Source: Labyrinthula sp. Ha (taxonomy: Eukaryota > Sar > Bigyra > Labyrinthulida > Labyrinthulaceae). Taken from it: 64,000 nucleotides of DNA. The translations under genes were made by a program, and so were the position numbers. Under the pieces are notes generated by a model. The model saw nothing but the letters and a program-made list of their open reading frames with translations. It had not been told where the DNA came from and did not search any database. The number at the start of each line of letters is the position of its first letter. Positions within the stretch are counted from its first letter, which is position 1. Shown piece after piece: positions 9,785-23,771 of this stretch. The stretch is taken from positions 1 to 64,000 of the forward strand of contig JAALGZ010000031.1 in NCBI GenBank assembly GCA_015227615.1. Reading direction: 5' to 3'.

Positions 9785-11556
9785 CTTGAGAAAGTGCTCC
9801 AGTCGGCTTGCTGCTCCCGGGACTTCTTTCGAAAGAGTAGTTAGGTCTCTACTCTGAAAACATTGTATTTTTGCTTCGTCCTTGAGATTGTTTTCACAAG
9901 CCCAAAATTTATCGTTTTTCTTTTTTGTTTTCTTTTTGTACTTTTATGACATAAATTAATTGCCCAAAATATCTTTTTGTAAGAATAATCATAAAAACCA
10001 ATTTTTGAACCAATCAAATATTAATATTGGATTTCTTATCGTTCTTAACGTTAACTACCGGAATATAATATATAAATTTTGCTTAACGGTAATGAATCCT
10101 TATCGTATTGTAAATTTTTTGGAAATTAATGTTAAATACGATAAGCACAATAACTTTTGGTGTTTCCAAAATCTTTTAACAATTTAATAGTTTTCCCGAA
10201 TAATATTTCCATAATATATTATACCTATATCTTTCCTGTGAAGGGGTAAAAGTGAAGCAAAAGCTGACTTAGAAGTAAATGCAACAAAGAATTAACATCA
10301 TTTGCAAATTATTTTATATGAAAATCTTCTTTTGACTACAAGCCTTACCCTTACACTTATCTCAATCTAAGCTCAAAATAACTCCTAGAGAGTAGCAAAA
10401 TATTCCAATAGCTTTCTAAGAAATTTCAAAGGACTAATTCTACTCTCTAAGAGAAAATGTAACTGAGAAAATCGAGGTAATGCTTTGGCCATAGCAAGAA
10501 TTTTGAATAGTCTTCATATAGAAATGCTTGTATCTTGGCTCAAACTCTTTTTCAGAAAGTTTAACATGGAAAAGTATTAAATTGTACTTAAAAAAAATTA
10601 TTTGACACAAACTTAGTAAAATTGACTAGTATTCTTTACCTTAGCCCAATCTAAGTGTTTCTCTTCACAACCAAACACGTCTCCCAGACAGTTCAGCTAA
10701 TCAAAATCTCCAACAAGTAGAAGACAACTAGTCTTGAAACTTCAACGAGCAAATTATTCTTTGTTCTTTTTTAAAAGTTAGTTGTATTTATATTGTCACT
10801 ACTTTTCTTCTTCACACTAGGCGCTTTTTCTGGACTTATTTGGTTTTGGTTTGGGTTATAGCTAGGAAGAGAAAATTTCGAGTTTGCTGAATTTCAAAAA
10901 TATACCGGTACGTTCTGTTACCCATCGTGTTTATCGTGAATTCCGTTAACTCACGTTAATCCTGTTTAACAATATGTCGGCAATTTTCTTTAACGCCAAT
11001 AGCGTTAACCAGAATTATTAGGAAATTAACGTTAACTATCGTGAATAAATATACGATAAGAAATCTTACCAAGTAGGAAGAAAACGAGGAAATCCATAAC
11101 ATTTCTTATACTCTATATTAGAGATACAGCAGTATTAGTTCTTAGTTTGTGCCTTGGTAATTGGTACCAGAGATTAACGTGATCCCTGCAAAATACTAGG
11201 ATGTGCCATACTAACAATGATCATAATTCAGAAATAACTCTATTATATAACCATATTTGTGAGGTATAAAAATAACTATACAGATAACGAAAATGAGCAC
11301 TTCAAAGCTATTGGAAAAATGGTAATGGCCATGTTTACCTAGAGTCTCCCCAGTTTCAACCACCTTTATAGGTTATATTTCAAACGTGATCGGTTCAAAA
11401 AGTAATACTTTTTACATAAATGAAATAACACCCCTCTTTATGCTTATGCTGCTCTCCGTATTAAGTCCGCCGACCTTTTCTCGGTTATATACAGTGAAAT
11501 AAACTGCTGAAGTTGAGTGTGAAAATATTAACGCAACAGAGTGAAACGTATAAAAA
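9785..11556. other. intergenic, very AT-rich, nothing recognised
   Basis: Contains the LINE 5' flank and then AT-rich sequence with several imperfect short direct and inverted motifs around cgttaac/gttaacg at 10025-11060. No coding frame with recognisable content. Confidence 0.6.
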
Positions 11557-12594
11557 ATGCCGATAAAGAAGCTTGAAGAGTGTTTACAAGTCCTTGGTTC
11601 CTCCTGCGCACCATTTGGCAACTGTCAAAATAGTACATGTGTCTGTGATAACGGCTGGGATAAAACTGAGGAGTTTATGTTTGCATTTGATTTTTCGCAA
11701 TCATCTGTCTCCTCGTTACCTTGTAGCCGGAACCTGAACCTCTTGATAAGCTTATATATTATTGGCGGGCTTTCAGCTTTTTTGGTACTCTGCTTTTACT
11801 TGAAAAGTATCTCTAAACTATCCCAACTGAAACGATTATCTTTCCTACTCCTCGGATTTGGGTTGTTTTCAAGTGTTTGCTTGTACCGAGCCTTCAGGAT
11901 AAATGACGAGTTCAACACCCCAAACTATTTCTCCATTGGAACTGTTATCTCCTACTTCTTAACTAGTATTTCCACAGTAATTTTCATGAACAGATATGTC
12001 CAATATGTAAATAATACAATCCATGTCCGAAACAAAACAACCAGAAGGAAAATCAAAGCAGCTGTTGGCTCAGAGCGGGTTGTTATTCTGTCCTGCGTGA
12101 TTGGGTTCTTAGCAAATTTCACAGCCATCGTGAGCATCGACCCCAAAGTAAAACTTCAAGCTTTTCGCTTGGGGTATTTGATGTATGCATGTCTTTCAAT
12201 ATATATTCTAATACCTGGAGCTTACTTGATAACGCTCTTAATTAGGGCAGTTGATTTTGTGTTGGATCAGACGAAAACAAGTTCGGGTAGAGAGCGCTTA
12301 GAGATAACGAGTCGTGCAATGAAACAAGTTCGGAGTATTACCTTGGTGGAGCATGTTTCTATGTTTGTTTTCTGGACTCTTGGAGCAACCACGATTACAG
12401 GGATGGACCTGTTGAAGTATGCGATGCCTGCAATGATGGTGCTTGGCAGTATTCACGCGCTTGTTGTCTCCAACGCTTTCAAAGTTACAACCAGTTTTCG
12501 TGGTGATGTTTCTAATACACGAAGGACTAACGCGCTCAATACAAAGAATAAGACTTCCCAGTGGAATCTTAGCTTCAGGAAGGAATCTGTCTAG
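11557..12594 (+). CDS. EGF-like/seven-transmembrane receptor-like protein
   Basis: 345 residues. Residues 9-35 are cysteine-rich with an EGF-like pattern (C-LQVLGSSCAPFGNCQNSTC-C ending CVCDNGW). Seven hydrophobic segments follow, starting near residues 59, 91, 124, 170, 205, 262 and 287. The last helix contains SNAF and is followed by a basic Ser/Thr/Asn-rich tail of ~40 residues. The layout (extracellular small Cys module, 7TM, cytosolic tail) suggests a GPCR-like surface receptor. I cannot place it in a named GPCR class and no ligand is inferred. No clear signal peptide precedes the Cys module, so the N-terminus is either translocated through TM1 or an upstream exon is missing. It lies head-to-tail 257 bp upstream of CDC48. 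Confidence 0.6.
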   Translation: MPIKKLEECLQVLGSSCAPFGNCQNSTCVCDNGWDKTEEFMFAFDFSQSSVSSLPCSRNLNLLISLYIIGGLSAFLVLCFYLKSISKLSQLKRLSFLLLGFGLFSSVCLYRAFRINDEFNTPNYFSIGTVISYFLTSISTVIFMNRYVQYVNNTIHVRNKTTRRKIKAAVGSERVVILSCVIGFLANFTAIVSIDPKVKLQAFRLGYLMYACLSIYILIPGAYLITLLIRAVDFVLDQTKTSSGRERLEITSRAMKQVRSITLVEHVSMFVFWTLGATTITGMDLLKYAMPAMMVLGSIHALVVSNAFKVTTSFRGDVSNTRRTNALNTKNKTSQWNLSFRKESV

Positions 12595-12851
12595 AGCACT
12601 TCAACGTATGCTTCATACCTCCAGATTACTTATTAAATGCTTCCTTCTACCGAAAGATTTCCCCCCAGCAAATCATTTTTCCATATGTGATTTCTAAGCT
12701 TTTTTATATATATATTGGTTATTTTTTCTATCTTTCTCAAGTGTCTTTCACGTAATAAACTTTTTTCTTGTTCCTTTAGCATTTATGCCACGTCATTAAT
12801 AAAATCAACAATATCTTCCAGAAGAAAAGAAACCCAAATCAAAACAAAATC

Positions 12852-15321
<2,470 letters not shown>

Positions 15322-18300
15322 ATAATTTTTCTCGAGACAATTTTGTGAAAATGTTTGTTAAAAGTGCAAAATTGCTTTCGTGGTTCAGACTTCCCCAAAA
15401 GCTACTCCGTGTTACCAAAATAAAAACCCTGAATGATCTGTTTTGAGAACTTATATTCAAAGTTATTAGTAAGTTAGATAGCGTATCAGAACTGCACTCT
15501 TCTGCTGGTAACATGTCGGCAGGAGCTGTGTATGCAAGAACAAAGAATTTAAGAAAATGAAAACCACCAAACAGTCAAATTTTTGAAACACAAGAAATGA
15601 GTAGAAACAGAAATACAATATGTTGCAAAGCTTAGGCTATTTCTGAAACTAGGGCCTTTTTCTAGCCTTTTCAGCTGAAACGTATTTAAGAAACATGCAA
15701 CCTATGAATTAGACCTAAAACAATGATGCCTCTAGGGGTGTAAATGTAGTGAATGACTCAGTACAATGTTTAAATCCTTGAGGTTCTTGCAGATGCCTGA
15801 AGAACTACACCGGTATGATCATATGTGAACACAAGTATCTGTCTCCACGTATCCTTGATAGAACAACATGAGAACTCAGAACACTAAGAGTCCCACAGAG
15901 GCATAAGAAAGTATATGCATTAGACTTTGTCTAGGTGAGGTAATACACAAACTTTAGAGAGTATATTTCAAATGGGCGCCAAATATATCCATGCGGTAGG
16001 CTTATGGTAACATTATTCTAATTAAATGGTATCATTAAACATTTCATGTTTTTCTCACGGTTTTAGCACACTAATTGCCTCTACCTTAAGAGTCTAAAGC
16101 ATTGAAATTCTGGCAAGAAAAGCATATAGTTACAGGGTTATTCTTCTTTCTACTACCTGTACAGTTAAAAAGTTTATGATAATGAAGGAACAGAATTAAA
16201 ATTATGACTAGGCACACAACTTAGATATTTTTTTAAATAGAAGAAAACTATTGTAATATACGTATGTTAACTTACTTAGAAGTAATGATTACCAATGAAC
16301 TTGTAATATATTTTTTTGACTACTAATGCCATAAGCTTCGCAAAATTACCACAACTGTTTTTAAAAAATGGGCCATACTTTGCTGAACAAGCAACCAATT
16401 TTCAAACTCAATTTTAGACTAGACACTTTTAGCTAAATAAGTCTACAGGATTCACCATTCTTGGTATACCTTGGAATTGTTAATGCCTTAAGTAAAAGAA
16501 GCCCGTAAATATTTTTTGAAACGTACTAGAGTCTTCATTTATTCAATAGATAACGTCATGTTTGTTGGATATCGCAAATCTCAGAGGTGAAGACTATGTT
16601 GTGGTAGTCCTTTTTTCTAGTCTCAAGACTGACAAAGCGGACTCACCGTGACGAGAGAATTTGTGTTCATCAAATCGTTTCTGCAACCTTTAGGAACATG
16701 AATAATATCCAAATCCATAAATAAAAATAAGTTTGAGTTCTTGCCGCAAGTCAGGCCACTTAGTGTATTCTGAAGCCAATTGGTGTAGCGAATTCATGCA
16801 AGAACACTTTCATTTTTTTAATATATAGTTGTATTTTTGCTCGTTCCAGATCATTATTAGGGCCTTGTGGATATCGCAGGGTAGCCTCCATGCTAATATA
16901 GTCCTAACTACTTTTAAGGTGTACTAAGATACTTTGAGAAGTTAGTTAAGTCATAGGTAAGAAGTTTCTGGGATATTAAAGATAATAATTCATAATATGG
17001 AGCTTCAATACAAGATTCAAAAACTCTACATGCCATTTATTTTGAGGTCGACAATTTAAGTAACAGCAAAAGTAGATTAGGGAATAAAAGGTATTTGAAT
17101 ATTAGTGACTTATTCAGACAGTAGTTAGTTTCGTTTATAGTTTTGCTTCAATATCTTGAAAGGTACCAAAGCAAACTTTATTAACTAGGACTTGAAAATA
17201 GCAAAAAAGTATTCTTTGATAGTTGGCTTTAACCGGTATGCTTTCGTTTAAAAAGAAGCCACCTTTGCTCCGTATCGGGATAAGAATTCCATGATTGTTG
17301 ACCAGATATCAAATCTTAGACAACGTGCTAAATAAAGGGAAACTTAAAGTACTATATATAGACTAGAAGACTTAAAACCCTCTGGTAACTTCCGGTATCG
17401 TGGAATGGTCTACACTGCTTTCATGACTGTGGTTTGGTGATAACTAAAGACATGAAGCAGCGAACACGATGTCAAATCTCAGATGTAGTGTTAGTAAAGA
17501 GCATGAATAAGCATAACGAAAATTCCATAAGAAAGGCATGGAAGTGTAGCCAAGGTACACATAAAAACAAACGTATTCGAAACCTGAAGATGAGCGCTAA
17601 AGTTGGCGTCATAATAAGGCCGGTGTAACAAGAAAAAACAGTTAACACTGTAAAGCGAGTGTTTTGTTCCATATTTGAAAGTTTAGAGGATACATTTAAT
17701 CTGTACTTGTAACTGTAGTTAAAATACAGAACTTAATAAACACTAATGAGAGAAAGTATCATATTACCTGGCTGTTTGCTGCTGTTCTTGAGTCTAAACG
17801 CATTTTATCATTGAATGCTGCCAAGGGTGAGAAAAAATAGGTAATGGAGCTCAGAGCTCATTCTAAAACCACAGAAGGTTGAGACTATATAAATGGAGCA
17901 AAAGGCAGGGCTAGCAAGGTTGATATTTCTAGTAAATATACTTTCAGTTCATAGACAAATTAATAGGAACTAAGGCATGAAGTTGCTAAAATAAAGGGGA
18001 CAGCATGGAATTCATAGTTCTATGGGGACACTCTGTATCAATGTAGAAAACATGACACTCAGAAGTGAGATCTCTAATGGAGCTACTCGAAACATAACAC
18101 TTCTTATACAAGCAAAGGAAAATCATTTTCGACTTTCCCGAGAATATTTGTTAAATATTTTTGAAATTAGAATGCTTGAAACGTTTATAACAAAAAACAT
18201 CTGATTTTGTTAAGTCAGCACTTTCCCTATCTTTTTATGGTTACCTAGTTCTAACTCTAAAATGAAATTATAGGAACCTAAAGATGTAGAAATCTTAAAA

Positions 18301-18921
18301 AGGAGTCAAGGGAAGAGGTGTAGTCTTCATACCAGAAACTGCGAAAAATGGTAAGTTCCTTGATTCTATTTGAAGGAATAGGCAATTGAGATACTTAAGC
18401 GCAAACAACATAGAAGCTTTAAACCAATATTTTTCAATAAAAAACTTACGTAGAAAACCTTATACATATTTTATATTTCCTCATATCGACCGTAAATTCT
18501 TTTTATTGGGAGAATGGCATAGTTTGAACTGAGAAGAACCCAATGAAAGATAATTTTGTCGAAAACAAAATTCAAAGCATTGACTATAACAAAATTCCGT
18601 CTAGATTTATTTATTTATATTTCATCCGATAGATATTTACATTAACGGATTTATTATATAATATTATCTTCTATACTGAATTCTCCTTACCGAGTAGAAA
18701 ATAGACACTAAGAATCTAGATAACTATTGATATCCCCATTTACACAGATTCTTAATTTTATTGGATAGATTTTCGTGTTTCTAATTTTGATTGGTTGAAG
18801 GAAAATTGCAGGAGGTATTTCTTCTTTCACACTAGAACAAAAGAGATAAACAACAAAACCTGAATCAAACGATTACTTCATTCAATTACCTTGACAAAAC
18901 TGACTGTACAGCACTGAAAAT
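15322..18921. other. intergenic, 3.6 kb, nothing recognised
   Basis: AT-rich sequence with only short unrelated open frames. No RNA gene, repeat pair or transposon signature was found. It must contain the 3' end of CDC48 transcripts and the promoter of the kinase gene, but I see no motif that fixes them. Confidence 0.6.
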
Positions 18922-21657
18922 ATGAAAAATAATACTCTCACTCCTTTACAAAACTATCTCCAGCAACATGGAAATTTGGGATTCCAGAACAACTACAAGA
19001 ACGCTCCTTCTTCACCAACAGCCCACGATGATTTCCTCGAAACAGTTTCTGAATTTAAAAGAGAAATGAGTCAGGAGCGAATAGAGCATCGATCTCAAAT
19101 GGAGAGAGATGACGGGAAAACAATATTTGGGAAAACGGTGAGAAGAAGGAACATCTTCACAGAAAGTAGTGACCTGTTTGAGGCTCAAAAACATTGGACA
19201 GAAGTTACTCCTAAGAGCAATGGACTAAGAAATAAATTAGTAGATAATTTAAGCACATGTTTCTTGTTTGAAACTTTGAGTACACAAGATAAATATCACG
19301 TTGTGGATGTGATGAAGAAACGACTTGTTACTGCAGGTGAAGTTATCTTTCGGCAAGGTGATATGGGGGATTATTTCTATGTGGTAGAATCTGGAAACCT
19401 ATCAGCGTTAAAGTACACAGGAGAAATAAACGAACAAAAAACTTATGATGATATTAAACTTGAAGAGATGAAAGTAGTTAAGGACTATCAAAATGGAGGT
19501 TGGTTTGGAGAGAGAAGTTTATTATTTGAACAACAAAGAGCTGCAACTGTTATAGCAAATGCGGACTCTGTTTTATGGAAGCTCGATCGAGTAACATTCA
19601 AACATGCAGCAGCACAGGCAAGTCAATCTACCGTCGAAACAACTTTGAAAGCCTTAAAAGCAGTTCCTTTGCTTCAGGTTTTGACAGATGAACAATTGAG
19701 AGATATAGCTCAAGTAACAAGAATATGTGAGTTTTCAGCAGGAACTAAAATTATTCAAAAAGGAGATGTTGGAACAACTTTTTATGTTATTAAGTCTGGA
19801 AAAGTGAATGTAATTAATGGAAAATATGGATCTCCCTCTAAAGATGGTGAAGTGAATACTGTATTGGGCCCAGATAATTTCTTTGGTGAGGTTGCTTTGA
19901 TGTATGATGCACCAAGAGCAGCGGATATTGTGGCTGCTACCGATGTAGAACTCATTGGACTTGAAAAGCATGCTTTTATTAGTATTTTGGGACCTATTCA
20001 AGAAGTTATTGATGATAATGTGAAAGCATTTGCAGTTCAAGGTTTGAATATTTTGAAAGATTTAACACCTGAACAGAAAATTGATGCGTTTAAATTGTTT
20101 AGCAGAGAAAGATTTCGAGCTGGAGAATATATTATAAGACAAGGTGAAGAAGCAACAAAGTTTTATGTTTTGAGAGAAGGGGAAGTTGAAGTCTTGAAAG
20201 CTATGACGATTCAAGTGAATAATCAGCACACAAGAACTCATGAAATTGATGAAAGGGTTGAGCAGATAAAAACTTTAAAAGTTGGTGACTTTTTTGGAGA
20301 AATGGGATTGTTGAGTAATTGTAGACGTGTTGCAAATATTCGTTGTTTAGTTGACTGCGAATGTTTTGTTCTGACCAAAGAAGACTTTAATGCATTAGTT
20401 CAACAGGAAAGCGTAAGAGCAAAACTAGAAGATGGTGCTCTTGAGAGGGAAAGAGGAAGTGAAGAAATTAGAGCAAGGTTGCAAAAAAACCAAAGGGAGC
20501 TTGAAATAAAACAACTTCTTCAATCTATGAATGCAAATGTTAATTTAAGAGTAATGCAACCTGCGCATCAGGTGCCTAGAAATAATCTGCAGCCAAAGGG
20601 AATGTCTAGATTACCCACTAGTGCACAAGATTTTTTGATGAAGTACAGCAGTCCGAGTAGCTTTGACGAAGGTTATCGGATGGGAAGATTTACAAACTTC
20701 AATTTAGGAGAGTTTAATTCGATTTGTACTTTGGGTACTGGAACATTTGGTAGAGTGAAGATGATTATACACGAACAAACAAAACAAACTTTTGCGCTTA
20801 AAATTCAATCAAAGCATCAAGTTATGAAATATAATTTAAGAAAGAATATCTTTAACGAAAAAAATATGTTGATGCAAATTAATCATCCATTTATTTGCAA
20901 ATGTTACCAAACTTTTCAGGATAAAGACTACTTGTATTTATTGCTGGAACTTGTGCAGGGAGGTGAGTTATTTTCACTGCTTCAAAACCTTGGCCCTGGT
21001 TTACAAACGCATCATCATGTATTTTATGTTGCTTGTGTTGTTTCTGCTCTAGAAGTTCTTCATGTAAGGAACATAATTTATCGAGATTTGAAACCTGAAA
21101 ATTTGATGATTGACCCTAATGGATATTTAAAGCTTGTAGATTTTGGATTTGCAAAGGTTGTAGAGTATAGGACGTATACACTTTGCGGAACACCTGATTA
21201 CTTTAGCCCCGAGCTTGTTTTAGGATCAGGTTATGGTAAAGGCAACGATTTATGGGCATTGGGGATCCTTGCCTACGAGCTGATTGCTGGATTCACACCT
21301 TTTGGAAGCAACGAAGACCCCCAGAGTGAGGTCTATAAGAAAATAGTAAGAGAGGAAGTTCGTTTCCCAAAAGACTGTTATGATCAGGCAGGGATGAGTC
21401 TTATTTCTGGTCTCTTGCAGAAAAGAGTTGAGAATCGAGTTGGTTGTGGGCGTTCTGGAATAATGTCTGTTAAATATCACCCCTGGTTCCGTGATCTGAA
21501 TTGGGATGCGCTATTGCAGATGAAACTGAGAGCACCCTGGAGACCAAGGCTGAAGAATCAGATTGATGCAAGTAACTTTGATAGATACGACGAAAATTAT
21601 AGGATTATTCCTTTTAAATACGATCAACACACAAATGATCCGTTTAAAGGGTTCTAA
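18922..21657 (+). CDS. cyclic-nucleotide-dependent protein kinase (PKG/PKA-like AGC kinase)
   Basis: 911 residues in one exon. Three cyclic-nucleotide-binding domains come first, with phosphate-binding cassettes near residues 193 (FGERSLLFEQQRAAT), 319 (FGEVALMYDAPRAAD) and 455 (FGEMGLLSNCRRVAN). A helical linker leads to an AGC kinase domain (~597-860): GTGTFGRV, ALKIQ, YRDLKPEN, DFGFAK and the activation loop TLCGTPDYFSPE. The chain ends in FKGF, the FxxF hydrophobic motif of PKA-type kinases. Regulatory and catalytic parts in one chain is the PKG plan; metazoan PKG has two binding domains, while apicomplexan PKG has more. Site 2 is canonical, site 1 lacks the Pro before RAA, and site 3 has RVA. 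A Thr after RAA at site 1 slightly favours cGMP. It likely acts as a soluble, cNMP-activated Ser/Thr kinase. Catalytic Lys, Asp and DFG are all present. Confidence 0.9.
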   Translation: MKNNTLTPLQNYLQQHGNLGFQNNYKNAPSSPTAHDDFLETVSEFKREMSQERIEHRSQMERDDGKTIFGKTVRRRNIFTESSDLFEAQKHWTEVTPKSNGLRNKLVDNLSTCFLFETLSTQDKYHVVDVMKKRLVTAGEVIFRQGDMGDYFYVVESGNLSALKYTGEINEQKTYDDIKLEEMKVVKDYQNGGWFGERSLLFEQQRAATVIANADSVLWKLDRVTFKHAAAQASQSTVETTLKALKAVPLLQVLTDEQLRDIAQVTRICEFSAGTKIIQKGDVGTTFYVIKSGKVNVINGKYGSPSKDGEVNTVLGPDNFFGEVALMYDAPRAADIVAATDVELIGLEKHAFISILGPIQEVIDDNVKAFAVQGLNILKDLTPEQKIDAFKLFSRERFRAGEYIIRQGEEATKFYVLREGEVEVLKAMTIQVNNQHTRTHEIDERVEQIKTLKVGDFFGEMGLLSNCRRVANIRCLVDCECFVLTKEDFNALVQQESVRAKLEDGALERERGSEEIRARLQKNQRELEIKQLLQSMNANVNLRVMQPAHQVPRNNLQPKGMSRLPTSAQDFLMKYSSPSSFDEGYRMGRFTNFNLGEFNSICTLGTGTFGRVKMIIHEQTKQTFALKIQSKHQVMKYNLRKNIFNEKNMLMQINHPFICKCYQTFQDKDYLYLLLELVQGGELFSLLQNLGPGLQTHHHVFYVACVVSALEVLHVRNIIYRDLKPENLMIDPNGYLKLVDFGFAKVVEYRTYTLCGTPDYFSPELVLGSGYGKGNDLWALGILAYELIAGFTPFGSNEDPQSEVYKKIVREEVRFPKDCYDQAGMSLISGLLQKRVENRVGCGRSGIMSVKYHPWFRDLNWDALLQMKLRAPWRPRLKNQIDASNFDRYDENYRIIPFKYDQHTNDPFKGF

Positions 21658-23429
21658 CTTAAAATGAAATGTTGAAAAGAAATTTGAGTTTTATTGCTCA
21701 TGAAATGAGTGTTATTTAAAATTTAATTTCTTATCCACATGTCTCGCGATAAAAGGTTAAACTAGGAAAAACTTAGACAGCTGCACTACAAACTGCTAAG
21801 AAGACCAAACTCCAAAAACCTGTTCAAATTGCACTATCTGGAAATGCTCGCTTCGTCGGAAACTTTTGCATACTTTATACTAGTAGATGTAGCTGGTATC
21901 TTCTTAGATTTCAATTGATTGTGCAGTTTATTCCTGTTCACAAGAAATTAAGAACTTTTAATTGAATTGACCTATACCTATTTTTTAGGCTGTAGTAGCA
22001 TTCAATTTAAATAAATCTTACCTCTTATGAAAATTCCAACAAATGTTAGTCTAATGAGGCTCTATGAAAGAAGGATACAGAAACAAGGGCCTAGCTGATG
22101 AAAAACAGCATAATCAGAAAATAAAATGAATTACTCGATAATTAATAAATCTGAAGTATATTGTTTGATCTAAGTATACTTTCAGGCAGCGAAGACAATT
22201 CTGGACTGATGGACTAGATGTTCAACTGAACAACAGGAACAATAAGTTACATTAAGTCATCCTTCTCAGTTACCTCAATCAAAGTTGTGAACAAGATAGA
22301 ATCCACACGTTGCAAAAAAAGTTTTCATTACATTTCCAATTATCACCACGAACAAAAACTCCGCCTTCAACTAGAAAAGCTGGTTAAAGCAATGTAGAAA
22401 GTTTTCTTGAATGAAACTTGGAATAAACTCCCTACTTGACACTCTACATACTATCAGAATTTAAACTTAGCAACTAGGGTCTACCCAGACTATGTGCAAT
22501 GATCTTTGAAGAAGTCATCTTCATCAAAAGCATGCCTTAACAACCAAAGCTATTTACAGACTTGGGTGGATTCCGAGCAGGTGTTGAGAAGTAGGTTCAA
22601 CTGTCGCCACCTGAAAAAATATTCCCATGCGGTAGTATAATTTTGTATTGTCACCCAATTCATTATTTTCCTTCTTGCGTTTTCTACCAGATTTGTATTC
22701 CCTAAGTTATTTCTTGCACGCTTCAAAATAAAAATAATGAAAATTATCTTTCCTTTAGAGTACTTTCTTGTAGCTGTGGCTAAACAAGAACTTCTTTTTC
22801 TTGTATGTTATTAATTATACTCCTTTTCCGCTGATCTCATCTCAAGTTTCATAGTCCAAATCAAATTTTCAACGGCTAAAAACGTATTATCTGGTTAAAC
22901 CGACATAAGATAAGTTGAAATTCATAAACAGAAAGCGAATCTGTATTCCCAAATTTATATTTGAAATCACGGATTTGAACCTGAATTCTTATTTTTGAGA
23001 ATGATTTTTGAAGTGCGTATTGACTTTTCAATTCTGAATTCAGAACTCTAACCACGAAGCAGGTTTCTAAAATCTAAACTTTTGTTATCATTAACGGATT
23101 TGGGATCACAAAACCGGCTCAAATACTAAGCACGTGAAACTTTATTCACATTTGCGAGACGAACTGCACAAAGTTTGAATTTGGGGTGGATATGTTATAG
23201 ATAAAGTTTATAAATGCTGTCTCATTAATAAAAAAAGGCACCCATCAGAATGAACGCAGAGTGTATGTAGAGGCGATATTCTTTCCCGATTCAAGCTCAT
23301 TTTCCAGTACTTTCACTCTAGGTCTGTAGTGGAAAGAGTACACAACTTCTAAGACATATTCTGAAGTTGTGTCTACCTTTAGCTTCCACCTTAAAACTCA
23401 AGTTTTCGCCCTTCGCGGTTTTTTGCATG
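21658..23429. other. intergenic, 1.8 kb, nothing recognised
   Basis: No coding frame with recognisable content. A GGATTTGAACC string near 22978 looks like a tRNA T-arm, but its stem does not pair. Confidence 0.6.
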
Positions 23430-23434
23430 CTCGG
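23430..23434. repeat. 5-bp target-site duplication (left), CTCGG
   Basis: CTCGG directly precedes the left LTR and is found again directly after the right LTR at 27861-27865. This is the 5-bp duplication typical of copia integrases and fixes both outer borders of the element. Confidence 0.85.
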
Positions 23435-23660
23435 TGTTTGTAAGAGATGATATGTAGGAACTAGGTTTACTAATAATATGTGAATCCGTTCCCTTGCTAT
23501 GCTTTCACTTATTATGTTGTCGAGTATGCAAGGTTGTGTTTGCTCTCTATTTATCTCACCATCCTATTCTATATTTCTAACTTCCTGTTCGTATGTTCTG
23601 TCTGGTATGTTACAGTCTGTTTATCTGTTCCAAGTGTTCTAACTATATATATTCAGTACA
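23435..23660 (-). repeat. 3' LTR of copia element 2
   Basis: On the plus strand it begins TGTTTGTAAGAGATGATATG and ends ATATATTCAGTACA. It aligns end to end with 27630-27860, sharing long blocks such as CTATTCTATATTTCTAACTT. Confidence 0.9.
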
Positions 23661-23771
23661 CACCCCTGGATTTATGACTATGAATCTTATTATGACACTG
23701 ACATATATATATAATGTGACCTTGGTGAAGGGAAAAAACCTCAGAGGTGACAAAACCTTCACCTCCATCAA

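Noticed and set aside
22973-22992. tRNA-like T-arm string GGATTTGAACC
   Set aside because: Only two of the five T-stem pairs form and no cloverleaf is possible.
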